Source: DATKAS01 sp963733765
GTDB taxonomy: Bacteria > Actinomycetota > Acidimicrobiia > Acidimicrobiales > DATKAS01
Direction of reading: 5' to 3'
NCBI GenBank assembly: GCA_963733765.1
Contig: CAVTEI010000003.1
Span: forward strand, 682,001 to 746,000
Length of the DNA: 64,000 bases
Below the pieces are notes generated by a model. That model was not told the DNA's origin. It searched no databases and saw nothing but the letters and a program-made list of their open reading frames with translations. The position numbers were made by a program, and so were the translations under genes. This document shows, piece by piece, positions 29,491-38,335 of the stretch. Each line of letters opens with the position of its first letter. Position 1 is the first letter of the stretch.

Positions 29491-30744
29491 TCAGGGGGGT
29501 GGGACATTTCCCCCCGAGCACGTCGCGACGTCTGGGCCCGACTCGACGACACAAGTGGTGGACGATCCGTCCGCCGCGATCGCCCGCAGCTGGTCGACCT
29601 CGAGCGGCTTCTCGCTGAACAACGTGAAGATGTGCGACGTCGGGTCTATCGGGAGGGTGATGACCTCGCCGCTCGCAAGCACGACATCAACGGTCACGAT
29701 CTCGGCGGCGACGACGCCGGCGAGATGCCAGTAGTCGGGAGATGCCTCGGGGCCGTGCACGATCTGGATCGGCGACGCGGCAGAGAGCGGCGGGAAGCAG
29801 AGGTATCGGCCCTCGGCGGCATTGCCGGTGCCGACTTCGAAGGTCACGCACTGTTCCCCGTCAGGGTTCGAGCCGCCCGACATCGTCCACGTCTCCGAGC
29901 CCCATGTGCCTGTTGCAAGCGGCAGGAGGAAGTCGTGCGGGACCGGGCTCCGTGGCTGCCGCCATCGATCCTCGAATTCCGGAAGGTCGTCGCTCGAACC
30001 GGGTGCGACGATGTCCGCGGGGTCGGGCGGCTCGATGTCGACCTCCACGCCGAAGTCCCAGAACTCCATCGTCCACGAGACGTATGCAGGCTCGAGCCTG
30101 ACGTCGCCGCTCGCCTCGCTAGACGCCGACGCGGACTCGATCTCCTGCTGCCACAGGAGCCGCCGCAGCCGACCGTGGTCGTCCACGTCGATCGTCGCAA
30201 CGCCGCGGTACGACGGCATGAACGATCGGAACGGCACGCCGGCCGGCAGCCCCTCGGGCAACGTCAGCACTTGTCGCGTGGTCTGGCTGTCGCGAACGTT
30301 GCTGGGACCAGCGTCCTCGATGCTCGACGCTGAGCTCCGGAGCGTCGACACGATCGCGACCGGATCAGCGGGCGTGTCGGGACCTCGCGCTGGGCCCGGG
30401 TTCGGCGGTCTTCGCACCCACTCAGGTGGGTCGGCTCCGAACCCGATGAACATTGCGCCGTCGGCAGTGATGAGGATCGACGTCGTCCTCGTCGACCAGC
30501 TCCGACGAGCTCGTCAGCCGTCCCGCGCCGGTCGCAAAGTCCACGACGCCCTCGGCGATCGTCGGTTCCTCGGGCTCGTCCTCGAAGCCGGCGATCGTCT
30601 CGAGCCGGACACGAGCAGTCGGTGCCTCAACGGTGGCTTCCGAGTTCGTGCGGCGACGACGGTGCGCTCAGCTGACGAGGAGCAGCCGACCACGGTCGCG
30701 ACGATGACCGCAGCAAGCAGCATTCGACCCACCCCACGACCCAC
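29491..30744 (-). CDS. Secreted lipoprotein of unknown function (two frameshifts)
   Basis: About 417 residues when restored. The N-terminus MLLAAVIVATVVGCSSS is a lipoprotein signal with the lipid-modified Cys in VVGC. One base appears lost near 30648, after which NSEATVEAPTARVRLETIAG follows, and one is extra near 30477, before LITADGAMFIGFG. The body has LPEGLPAGVPFRSF, VATIDVDDHGRLRRL and the exposed loops GEQCVTF and TTCVVESGPDVATCSGG. Repeated RVxLE-type strands suggest a LolA/LppX-like fold, but I cannot name it. It lies directly upstream of DUF222. Confidence 0.65.
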
Positions 30745-30774
30745 CGCTCACAGGCTAGAGCGGGCTACTGGGCG

Positions 30775-31107
30775 CTACGCCAAGTAGACCTCGAGCACGG
30801 CGGCCTGCGCCCGCAGCGCTCGACCGCATCGTCCGCCCGCTCCGAGGCCCTCCCGCTCGTCCGCCGCGGCGAGCAGCTCGGTCCGCTCGCGCTTCACGAT
30901 CGAGGCGCACGTCGACCTCGCTCAGCTCGCGCCTCGCGACCTCGGTCGATCCCGCGGGCGCCGTCGAGCGAGACGCGGCCGTCCGACGCGACGGCTTCGG
31001 CGTTGGCGATCGCGGCCAACGCGGCGCGCAACACGGCGACACGCGTCGAGTTCGCGCGCCTTCATGGCGGCGGTGAGATCTGCTTGCATCTGCGCTCGGA
31101 CATCCAC
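30775..31107 (-). pseudogene. YqeY/GatB-domain protein, broken by several indels
   Basis: From GTG at 31107 the frame reads VRAQMQADLTAAMKARE, the typical YqeY opening. Further pieces appear in successive frames: TRVAVLRAALAAIANAE, STEVARRELSEVDV, VKRERTELLAAADEREG and, last, LRAQAAVLEVYLA with a stop at 30775. At least four single-base shifts are needed. The restored protein would be about 108 residues, shorter than the usual 150, so it may be a true remnant as well as badly read. Family members resemble the tRNA-binding part of GatB. Confidence 0.6.
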
Positions 31108-31143
31108 GGAGCGGGGACCGTACAACGATGCTGAACTGGTGTC

Positions 31144-31395
31144 GTGCGACATGCGCGACCACCCGCACTCGACGAGCTCGAGCCTGTGCTCGTCCAGCTC
31201 CGCGCCCTGCCCGACCTGAAGGAGAAGTCGCGCGGCACCTTCTACCGGAAGAGCCAGGCGTTCTTGCACTTCCACGAGGACCCTGCCGGCCTCTTCGCCG
31301 ATGTGCGGCTCGACGGCGGCGACTTCACCAGAATGCGCGTGAGCACGAAGGCCGAGCAGCGTGCGTTGATGATGGCGGTGAAAGCGGCGCTCTAG
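31144..31395 (+). CDS. Conserved small hypothetical protein
   Basis: 83 residues from GTG at 31144. LEPVLVQLRALPDLKEKSRG is followed by TFYRKSQAFLHFHEDPAG and LFADVRLDGGDFTRMRVS. The pattern resembles short actinobacterial proteins that predict binding of a phosphorylated or metal ligand, but I cannot assign a function. It is divergent from the YqeY remnant and overlaps the SnoaL-like stop by 4 bp. Confidence 0.6.
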   Translation: MRHARPPALDELEPVLVQLRALPDLKEKSRGTFYRKSQAFLHFHEDPAGLFADVRLDGGDFTRMRVSTKAEQRALMMAVKAAL

Positions 31396-31780
31396 AGGGA
31401 GAGACCGTGGGCGGCCCGATGCTCTCTGTCGTCGGGCTCCAATCGCCACGTGCGCACGAGGCCGTCGACGATCTCGGCGACCCAGATCAGCGTGAGGAGG
31501 CTCTCCTCCTCGTCGGGGAGCCCCAAGTGCGAGCCGGTCGTGTGGCCGAGCACCGCCACGGCGCCATCGCGCTCGACACGATCTCGTGCGGGTAGATCAG
31601 GTACTCGGGCCACGACGACGCGTAGCCGTGCCACGCCTCGATGTTCGCGTCGCGACCGACCACGGGCGCCTCGTCGAACACGATCAGCTGATGATCAACC
31701 GTGATGAGGCGGCCGAGGCCGTCGACGTCTCCGGCGTTGATGCAGGCAATGAACTCACGCGTGACCTCGACGTCGCCCAT
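31392..31780 (-). CDS. SnoaL-like (NTF2-fold) protein (one frameshift)
   Basis: About 130 residues. The N-terminal half reads MGDVEVTREFIACINAGDVD, GLGRLITVDHQLIVFDEAPV and IEAWHGYASSWPEYLIYPHE. A missing base near 31578 separates it from RDGAVAVLGHTTGSHLGLPD and LLTLIWVAEIVDGLVRTWRL. The cone-shaped SnoaL fold serves as a cyclase, isomerase or ligand-binding domain. It overlaps the arsR stop by 26 bp and is the third gene of the SRPBCC-arsR-snoaL run. Confidence 0.72.
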
Positions 31781-32099
31781 GCGGCTTCTCCTCGACTCGG
31801 CGCTTCAGCTGCCCGAGGCTTTCATCCCACATCGGAGCGAAGCTCTGCAACCAGCCGAAGTAGATGTCGGCGAGTGGCTGCGCATCGAGCTGGTAACGCC
31901 ACTCGCGTCCCTGCTCCTCGGCGGTCACCAGGTTCGCGTCGCGGAGCACCCGCAAGTGCTTCGACACCGCGGGACGGCTGATGCGCGGGAACCGGGCCGC
32001 GATCTCACCCGCGTTCGCGCCCGGCTGGTCGCGTAGCAGGTCGAGGATCGCGCGCCGCGTCGGGTCGGCCAACGCGGCGTACGGGTCAGCCTTGGACAC
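31755..32099 (-). CDS. ArsR-family transcriptional regulator
   Basis: 114 residues. The winged helix is ADPTRRAILDLLRDQPGANA, GEIAARFPRISRPAVSKHLR and VLRDANLVTAEEQGREWRYQ. No metal-site Cys pair is present, so this belongs to the SdpR-like, non-metal branch often paired with AHSA1/SRPBCC genes. It overlaps the upstream SRPBCC gene by 14 bp. The 34-bp dyad at 32553-32586 is its likely operator. Confidence 0.9.
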   Translation of the reverse strand: MSKADPYAALADPTRRAILDLLRDQPGANAGEIAARFPRISRPAVSKHLRVLRDANLVTAEEQGREWRYQLDAQPLADIYFGWLQSFAPMWDESLGQLKRRVEEKPHGRRRGHA

Positions 32100-32535
32100 G
32101 GCTGCGCAGCGCCTCCATCTGCCGGTTGGTCCAGCCGCCTTCGAAGCCGCGGTGGACGTCTGCGGCGACGGTGAGCGAGCCGAACCGTTCGAACCCGTGG
32201 TGGAAGAGCTCGACCAGGGTGCCGGCGCCCGATGCCGTCAACCGGATCGTGATGAGCGCAGGCACCGGCCAGCCGTGACCGACCCAGTCCTGCTCGAACG
32301 TCAGCTCATTCGGCGGGTCGTAGACCAACACGTTCCCGACGAAGCGGAGATCGTCACCACCAGCGTCGGTCTCGACCCACGCACCCACCCGCGGTTCGAA
32401 CGCGACGAGCGCGTGGCCGGTTCCGAACCAGCCCTGCATCGCCTCGAGCGACTCGAACTCCTCCCAAACCCGTTCGGGCTTCGCGTCGATCCACGTGCAG
32501 CGCCGTACCGACGGCTCTCCGATCACGGTGCCCAT
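32086..32535 (-). CDS. SRPBCC/AHSA1-domain protein
   Basis: 149 residues, one START-like ligand-binding domain: RRCTWIDAKPERVWEEFES at the start, FVGNVLVYDPPNELTFEQDW in the middle and the C-terminal helix GFEGGWTNRQMEALRSRV. Such proteins bind small hydrophobic ligands or stimulate chaperones, and are commonly paired with ArsR regulators, as here. GGAGGG (32541-32546) sets the ATG at 32535. Confidence 0.88.
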   Translation of the reverse strand: MGTVIGEPSVRRCTWIDAKPERVWEEFESLEAMQGWFGTGHALVAFEPRVGAWVETDAGGDDLRFVGNVLVYDPPNELTFEQDWVGHGWPVPALITIRLTASGAGTLVELFHHGFERFGSLTVAADVHRGFEGGWTNRQMEALRSRVQG

Positions 32536-32552
32536 TCACGCCCTCCATTCGT

Positions 32553-32586
32553 GTCACCAATGGGTTACATGTAACCATATGGTGAC
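32553..32586. promoter_or_regulatory. Nested 34-bp dyad operator
   Basis: An inner perfect palindrome GGTTACATGTAACC (32563-32576) is framed symmetrically by outer arms GTCACC (32553-32558) and GGTGAC (32581-32586), all sharing one centre. It lies between the divergent SRPBCC-arsR operon and the PPOX gene, in an AT-rich patch. The linked ArsR protein is the best candidate ligand; two stacked dimers could cover it. Confidence 0.68.
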
Positions 32587-32640
32587 GTAACTGTCCACTC
32601 CCGCTTGTCCTTCGAATTCCCAGGTGGGACGCTGCCGCTC

Positions 32641-33120
32641 ATGGCGACCTGGAGCGAGTTCGAGCAGTCCGACCCCGACATGGCGGAAGCCGGTCGCGCG
32701 CTCCTGTATCAAGTCGGCGTCGGGCTGGCGTTCCTCGGCACCGTCCGCAAGGACGGCGTCGCGCGTCTCCATCCGGTGTGTCCGTTGCTGACCGACGACG
32801 AGATGCACCTGTTCGTGATCCCGTCGCTGAAGCGCGACGACCTGCTCCGCGATGGTCGCTACGCGCTGCATTCGTTCCCAGCGCACGACAACGAGGACGC
32901 GTTCGGCATCTTCGGCCGGGCCACCCTCTGCGACGATCCGGCGACGCGAGAGCGCCTCGCGGCGCAGTTCTCGAGAGAGCGCAGCGCCTTCGGGGGCCCG
33001 AGGCCAGCTGACGAGGATTTGCTCTTCGTACTCACCGTCGACGCGTGCTTCCTCACGAGGACGAAAGGTCACGGCGACGCGCATCCCGACCATCGACGGT
33101 GGCGCGCGGCACAAGCGTGA
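32641..33120 (+). CDS. Pyridoxamine 5'-phosphate oxidase-like flavoprotein
   Basis: 159 residues with the split-barrel flavin-binding fold: LAFLGTVRKDGVARLHPVCP, DEMHLFVIPSLKRDDLLRDG and YALHSFPAHDNEDAFGIFGR. Actinobacterial relatives bind FMN, F420 or heme and reduce varied substrates. The ATG at 32641 fits the family better than the longer frame, which would run into the operator. It is divergent from the SRPBCC-arsR operon and probably co-regulated. Confidence 0.85.
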   Translation: MATWSEFEQSDPDMAEAGRALLYQVGVGLAFLGTVRKDGVARLHPVCPLLTDDEMHLFVIPSLKRDDLLRDGRYALHSFPAHDNEDAFGIFGRATLCDDPATRERLAAQFSRERSAFGGPRPADEDLLFVLTVDACFLTRTKGHGDAHPDHRRWRAAQA

Positions 33121-33129
33121 TGGTCGAAG

Positions 33130-33609
33130 TCAGCTCCACCGATGGAGATCGCTGAGCCGGTCGACGACCTCGTCGAAGCGGTGCCGGTCGAGCGCGCCGC
33201 CCTCTCGGCGCACGACCGCGGGATCGACGAGCAGCAGCCGGCCGAGCTTCACGTAGCTGCGACGGCCGGATTGGTCCCACGGTCCGGAGCCGATCTCCAT
33301 GTTGTCGGGATGCACCGTGTGGTCCTTCGACGTGAAGGGAACCGCGACCAGCCGATCGTGGTCCCACCCGATGACGAGCACGGGACGATCCTTGCCCTGC
33401 GACGCATCGTCCTCGTACGGCACCCATGTCCATACGACCTCACCGGGATCGGCGTCGCCGTCCTTGTGCGGGGCGTACGTGACCACGGGTTTCGCGGAAG
33501 GCCGCGCGGTCACGACCCCCGTGTGCGCGCCGCGCTGCGAAGGAGGCGCGGCGGGCGGCTGGCGCGCCGGGAGCAGTGAGCGCAACCAGCGCGTGAACCG
33601 TCCAGCCAT
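33130..33609 (-). CDS. PemK/MazF-fold protein, no antitoxin adjacent
   Basis: 159 residues. After a basic 45-residue N-terminus, PGEVVWTWVPYEDDASQGKD and RPVLVIGWDHDRLVAVPFTS match the MazF/PemK beta barrel, though the first strand lacks the usual GDVV..L..P..G-E-Q. The C-terminus RRSYVKLGRLLLVDPAVV is typical of the long actinobacterial form. No small antitoxin ORF lies on either side; it is the last gene of the thiol operon (6-bp gap). A housekeeping role is as likely as a toxin role. Confidence 0.72.
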   Translation of the reverse strand: MAGRFTRWLRSLLPARQPPAAPPSQRGAHTGVVTARPSAKPVVTYAPHKDGDADPGEVVWTWVPYEDDASQGKDRPVLVIGWDHDRLVAVPFTSKDHTVHPDNMEIGSGPWDQSGRRSYVKLGRLLLVDPAVVRREGGALDRHRFDEVVDRLSDLHRWS

Positions 33610-33615
33610 CGAGTA

Positions 33616-34125
33616 CTAAGCGCGCGTCTCGGCCGGGCGCCGTCGAGAGCTGATCACGCCCGTGTCGAAGCCGGCGAGGTGCAACCCGCCGTGGAAGCGC
33701 GCGTGCTCGATCTTGAGACACCGGTTCATCACGACGTTGAGCCCGGCCTCGTGCCCGCGGCGGGCCGCCTCGTCGCTCCACAGGCCGAGCTGGATCCAGA
33801 GAGTCTTCGCGCCGTGCGCGATCACTTCGTCGGCGACGGCGGGGAGGTCGTCTGGCTTGCGGAACACGTCGACGAGGTCGACGGTGACCGGCAGCGCATC
33901 GAGCGAGGGGTACACCTTGTGCCCGAGGATCTCGTCCGCGGTGGGGTTCACGAAGTACACCTCGAAGTCGGTGCTCGACGAGACCATGTAGGTGGCGACG
34001 AAGTAGCTCGGCCGGGCGATGTTCGCCGACGCGCCGAGCAGCGCGACCGTTCGGGTGCTCTGAATGATGCGAAGTCGCTCGCGCGCGGTGGGCGGAGTCC
34101 ACTCGCTCACGCTCCCGGCGCTCAC
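33616..34125 (-). CDS. CoA-binding domain protein (YccU-like)
   Basis: 169 residues, one Rossmann-type CoA_binding_2 domain: TRTVALLGASANIARPSYFV, YFVNPTADEILGHKVYPSLD and TLWIQLGLWSDEAARRGHEA. VVMNRCLKIEHARF is the conserved end. This family is recurrently found next to O-acetylhomoserine sulfhydrylase. Here it overlaps metY by 4 bp, so translation is coupled. Its molecular role is unsettled. Confidence 0.92.
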   Translation of the reverse strand: MSAGSVSEWTPPTARERLRIIQSTRTVALLGASANIARPSYFVATYMVSSSTDFEVYFVNPTADEILGHKVYPSLDALPVTVDLVDVFRKPDDLPAVADEVIAHGAKTLWIQLGLWSDEAARRGHEAGLNVVMNRCLKIEHARFHGGLHLAGFDTGVISSRRRPAETRA

Positions 34126-35412
34126 GTGCCGGCCGCCTTGTCCAGTGCGCGATCGAGGTCCCGGAGGATGTCGTCGACGTCCTCGAGCCCGACCGAGATG
34201 CGGATGAGGTCAGCCCCGACGCCCGCGGCCGCCAGCGCGTCGTCAGACAGCTGCTGGTGTGTCGTGGACCCGGGGTGGATCACCAGCGTGCGGGCATCGC
34301 CCACGTTCGCGAGGTGGCTGCACAGCTCGACCGACTCCGTGAACGCCTGCCCGGCGGCACGGCCGCCTTTCACGCCGAACGCGAAGACGGCGCCGGGACC
34401 CTTGCGGCAGGTAGCGGTTGGCGCGCTCGTGGAACGGCGAGTCGGGGAGTCCGGCGTACCGCACCCACGACACTCGCTCGTGCGACGCGAGGAACTGCGC
34501 GACCGCCTTGGCGTTGGCGACGTGTTGCTCCATTCGCAGTGCGAGCGTCTCCAACCCGATGAGGAAGAGGAACGCGTTGAACGGCGACATGCAGGCACCG
34601 AAGTCGCGCAGCTGCTCGACCCGGAGCTTCATGCAGAAGCCGTACTCCGCGAAGTTCTCCCAGAACCGCAGCCCGTTGTACGAGGCGACCGGTTCGGTCA
34701 TCTGGGGGAAGCGGCCGGAGTCCCACGGGAAGCGACCCGATTCGACCGCGACACCGCCGATCGACGTGCCGTGGCCACCGATGAACTTCGTCGCGGAGTG
34801 CAGCACGATGTCCGCGCCGTGCTCGATGGGCCGGCACAGGTACGGCGTGGCCAGGGTGCCGTCGACGACCAGCGGCACTCCGGCTGCGTGCGCGACGTCG
34901 GCGAGCGCGGTCAGATCGGCGATCGATCCCGACGGGTTCCCGATGACCTCGGTGTACACGGCTTTCGTGTTCGGCTTGATGGCGGCGGCGTACTCCTCGG
35001 GATCGTCACCCGCGATGAACGTGGTGTCGAGGCCGAATCGGCGCAGGGAGACGTCGAGCAGCGTGTGCGTGCCGCCGTACAGCTGCGCGCTCGCCACGAT
35101 GTGGTCGCCCGCGCCGGCCAGAGCCGCGAACGTCAGCAGCTCGGCCGATTGTCCGCTCGCGGTCGCGACGCCGCCGATCGCGCCCTCGAGGTTCGCCATG
35201 CGCTCTTCGAACGACGCCACGGTGGGGTTCGCGATGCGGCTGTAGATGTTCCCGAACTTCTGCAGCGCGAAGAGGTCCGCCGCGTCCGCAGAGTCCTCGA
35301 ACACGAAGCTCGTCGTTTGGTAGATGGGAACCGCTCGAGCTCCCGTTGTCGGGTCAGGCCCCGCGCCCGAGTGCACGGCGCGGGTGCGGAAACCCCAGGT
35401 CTCCTCGATCAT
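34122..35412 (-). CDS. metY: O-acetylhomoserine aminocarboxypropyltransferase (one frameshift)
   Basis: About 430 residues when restored; a Cys/Met-metabolism PLP enzyme making homocysteine from O-acetylhomoserine and sulfide. The opening EETWGFRTRAVHSGAGPDP, the PLP contacts TASGQSAELLTFAAL and the Schiff-base Lys in VLHSATKFIGGHGTSIGG are clear. An extra base near 34405 separates ERANRYLP from KGPGAVFAFGVKGG; the rest, HLANVGDARTLVIHPGSTTH, is normal. The setting in a persulfide/thiol operon fits sulfide use. Confidence 0.92.
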
Positions 35413-35424
35413 GCGCCCATGCTG

Positions 35425-36070
35425 TCAGGTGAAGTCGGGACGCTCCCGCTGCGTTCGCTTCAACTCGTACATCCCGGGCGTGCGGGCGAGTCGCTCGACG
35501 CAATCCCAGATCTCGAGGGCCTCCGGGCCGCGAGGGATTCGGTTGATCACCGGCCCGAAGAACGAGGTCTCCTCCGCGGTGCCGGGTGAGAACGTGAGGA
35601 TCGGCGTGCCGACGTCTCCGCCCGTGCGACTCGAGCGCGACCGCCGTCTCCTCGCGGAGCACCTCGTCCCACTTCTCGTCGTCGGCGGCCGCCACGATGT
35701 CACTGCCGAAGCCCGCGGCCGTGATTGCCTCGCCGATCAGCGAATAATCCGCCTCACGGATCTCCTTCGCGCTGCGTCCTTGGTTGTGCAGCCGCGTGCC
35801 GTACTCGGTGTAGAGGCGGCCGACGGCGTCGTTCCCTCCCGCGACGCGTGCGGCCGCCGCGGCGCGCAGCATCATGCGGCCGGCGCCGTGCACGCGTCCG
35901 TACGGTGAGGTCGGGTCGTGTTCGAAGTCCTTCTCCTCGTTCACGATGCGAAGGCAGATGAACCGCCACTCCACGTCGTAGGAGCGTTGCGAGGCAACCT
36001 CGACGACCCATCGACTCGTGACCCACGCCCACGGGCAGACAGGGTCGAGGAAGAACTCGACGTCGCTCAT
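35425..36070 (-). CDS. Rv2466c-like DsbA-family (mycothiol-dependent) oxidoreductase (one frameshift)
   Basis: About 215 residues when restored. The thioredoxin-fold start VEFFLDPVCPWAWVTSRWVV carries a single active-site Cys (CPWA), where Rv2466c has CPWC. EWRFICLRIVNEE and the helical insertion with GRMMLRAAAAARVAGG follow. An extra base near 35622 precedes GGDVGTPILTFSPG, FFGPVINRIPRGPEALEIWD and the end. Rv2466c is a mycothiol-linked nitroreductase of oxidative stress. The operon with persulfide dioxygenase and MetY supports a low-molecular-weight-thiol role. Confidence 0.85.
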
Positions 36071-36074
36071 CGGC

Positions 36075-37451
36075 TCAGGCTACGGGAAGGCCGGCGCTCA
36101 CCCATCCTGACCACCCGCCGAGCACGTCGGAGACGTCGGCGAATCCCGCCGCGCGCAAGACGCTCGCCGCGGTGCTCGACCGGTAACCGCCGGCGCAGTA
36201 CACGACGGTCGGCGCGTCGGGGTCGAGCTCGTCGAGCCGCGGCACCAGTTCGGCGAGCGGGATCGTCACCGCGCCAGGAATCGTGCCCTCCTCGAGCTCG
36301 AAGGGACCGCGTACGTCGAGGATCTGAACGTCTGCGTGAGTCGCGAGCTGCGAGGAAGACAGACGGGACGCGACGTCGATGAGCTCCGGATGGGCGAGGA
36401 ACTCGCGGACTGGGTCCGCGAGCACTCCGACCACCGTGTCGAAGCCGATCCGAGCGAGACGCACCCGCGCTTCGATCTCGTGCCCCTGGGGGGCGACCAG
36501 CACGATACGCGTGCCCGCCGCGACCACCTCGCCCGTGTACTCGGCGAAGCGACCGCCCAGCCCGACATTGATCGACCCGCGGATGTGCCCGGCGGCGAAG
36601 TCGATGTCGTCTCGACAGTCCACGATCGTCGCGCCCGCCCGTTGCTCGCGCATCACCTCGTCGAACGTGAGCGGCCTTGGCGGCTGCTCCTCCCGGAGCA
36701 GCTCGTGCGCCTGTCGGTTGCGGCTCGCGCTGAATGCGAAGTAGAGCGGCGCCGCCGCTTGTCCTTGCAGCACCGCGTCGACAAAGGCGTCTTCCGTCAT
36801 CGGCTTGAGCGCATAGTTCCACCGGCGCTGCTCGCCGATCGTCGACTGGGTCTCGGTCGACAGGTTCCTCCCGCACGCCGAGCCAGCACCGTGCGCGGGG
36901 AACACCCGCGTCGCATCGGGAAGGAGCATCAGCCTCTCGCGCAGCGATCGGTACAGCAGCCGGGCGAGATCGTCAGCGGACTCACCCGCCGACGCGAGCA
37001 GGTCGGGGCGCCCGACATCGCCGATGAACAACGTGTCGCCTGTGAGGACGCCGTAGGGGACCTCGTCGTCGGCGTGCTCGCGGACGACGACGCTGATCGA
37101 CTCGGGGGTGTGCCCAGGTGTCGCCATGACTTCGAGCGTGACCTCGCCCAGGGACAGCACCTGCGCGTCGCGGAGAAACTCGGCGTCGAAGTCGACCTTG
37201 CCTTCGCCCGCAGAACCGAACGAGATCACCGCCCCCTGCTGCTCCGCGAGCTCGAGGTGGCCCGAGAGAAAGTCGGCGTGGAAGTGCGTCTCGATGACCC
37301 GCTCGATCTTCAGGTCGTGCTCAGCGGCATCCGCGACGTACTGCTCGACGTCGCGCTGCGGATCGACGACGACCGCACGGCCGGTCTTCGTGTCGCCGAT
37401 CAGGTACGACGCGTGGGACAGGCACCCCAGGTAGTACTGCCTGAAGAACAC
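36075..37451 (-). CDS. MBL-fold/rhodanese fusion (persulfide dioxygenase-like)
   Basis: 458 residues. The N-terminal metallo-beta-lactamase domain (about 1-250) has ETHFHADFLSGH, the one-iron ETHE1-type site, with ATPGHTPESISV and TGDTLFIGDVGRPDL. Two rhodanese domains follow: the first (about 265-360) lacks a catalytic Cys (VLVAPQGHE), and the second keeps it in VVYCAGGYRSSTAAS. Homologues such as CstB oxidise persulfides to thiosulfate or sulfite. It leads the operon with the DsbA-like, MetY and CoA-binding proteins. Confidence 0.92.
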   Translation of the reverse strand: MFFRQYYLGCLSHASYLIGDTKTGRAVVVDPQRDVEQYVADAAEHDLKIERVIETHFHADFLSGHLELAEQQGAVISFGSAGEGKVDFDAEFLRDAQVLSLGEVTLEVMATPGHTPESISVVVREHADDEVPYGVLTGDTLFIGDVGRPDLLASAGESADDLARLLYRSLRERLMLLPDATRVFPAHGAGSACGRNLSTETQSTIGEQRRWNYALKPMTEDAFVDAVLQGQAAAPLYFAFSASRNRQAHELLREEQPPRPLTFDEVMREQRAGATIVDCRDDIDFAAGHIRGSINVGLGGRFAEYTGEVVAAGTRIVLVAPQGHEIEARVRLARIGFDTVVGVLADPVREFLAHPELIDVASRLSSSQLATHADVQILDVRGPFELEEGTIPGAVTIPLAELVPRLDELDPDAPTVVYCAGGYRSSTAASVLRAAGFADVSDVLGGWSGWVSAGLPVA

Positions 37452-37462
37452 CGGTCGCGAGC

Positions 37463-38284
37463 CTACCGAGCGGTGTCGGCCCGACCCCCGAGGTGGTGGA
37501 ACGCGATCGCGGCCGCGTTCGCGACGCCGAGCGAGTCGACAGAGGGAGCCATAGGGATGCGTGCTCGCAGGTCGGCGGCGGCGAGCGCCTCTCTCGTGAG
37601 GCCCGGGCCCTCCGCCCCGAGGAGGATCGCCGTGCGCTTCGGGCGCTCGAGCGACGCGATCGACGTCGCCCCGCGATGGGGGCTGAGCGCGATCACCGTG
37701 AAGCCAGCAGCGCGCACATGGGCGATCGCATCCGGCCAGGGCTCGAGCCGAGTGAAGGGAACGCCGAACACCTCACCCATCGAGACGCGGATCGAGCGCC
37801 GGTAGAGCGGATCGCAGCATGTCGGGTCGAGAAGCACCCCGTCGACACCGAGCGCGGCTGCGCTCCGGAAGATCGAGCCGAGGTTCTCGTGGTCGTTGAT
37901 CCCTTCGAGGACCGCGAGGCACGACGCCTCGCGCCACAGCGCCTCGGGCCGCGGTTGCACCAGGCGGGTCGCCGAGGCCAGCACGCCGCGATGGATGGGG
38001 AACCCGGTGACCCTGTACATCACATCGAAGGGCACGAGATAGACGGGTGCCGGGTCAGCGACGAGGGCGCCGCCGAGCGCACCGAGGCGCTGCCACTTGT
38101 CGTCGGCGATCAGCGCGGAGCGCATCGGGTAGCGCGATCGCAGGAGCCGCGCGACGACCAATGCACCCTCCGCGATGCAAACGACGTCACCTTCCATCTG
38201 TTGTCGGAGGGAGGCATCGGTCAGCGCCTTGTACTCCTCGAGCCGAGGGTCGTCGTGATCGGTGATCGCGATTGGCTCGGCCAC
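37463..38284 (-). CDS. TrmH/SpoU-family RNA 2'-O-methyltransferase
   Basis: 273 residues, SPOUT knot fold. An N-terminal RNA-binding part (about 1-110) is followed by the three SpoU motifs: CLAVLEGINDHENLGSIFRS, RTAILLGAEGPGLT and PMAPSVDSLGVANAAAIAFH. It methylates a ribose in rRNA or tRNA using S-adenosylmethionine. The target nucleotide cannot be read from sequence. It sits 11 bp upstream of the persulfide gene on the same strand and is divergent from DUF3499. Confidence 0.92.
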   Translation of the reverse strand: MAEPIAITDHDDPRLEEYKALTDASLRQQMEGDVVCIAEGALVVARLLRSRYPMRSALIADDKWQRLGALGGALVADPAPVYLVPFDVMYRVTGFPIHRGVLASATRLVQPRPEALWREASCLAVLEGINDHENLGSIFRSAAALGVDGVLLDPTCCDPLYRRSIRVSMGEVFGVPFTRLEPWPDAIAHVRAAGFTVIALSPHRGATSIASLERPKRTAILLGAEGPGLTREALAAADLRARIPMAPSVDSLGVANAAAIAFHHLGGRADTAR

Positions 38285-38335
38285 GCCTCGATCCTGGCAC
38301 CGAACGTGACGCTGCGACCGGTAGCGTCGGCGTCA

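Noticed and set aside
33130..33609. Complete MazEF-type toxin-antitoxin pair
   Set aside because: No antitoxin-sized ORF overlaps or precedes it; the upstream neighbour is a CoA-binding protein.
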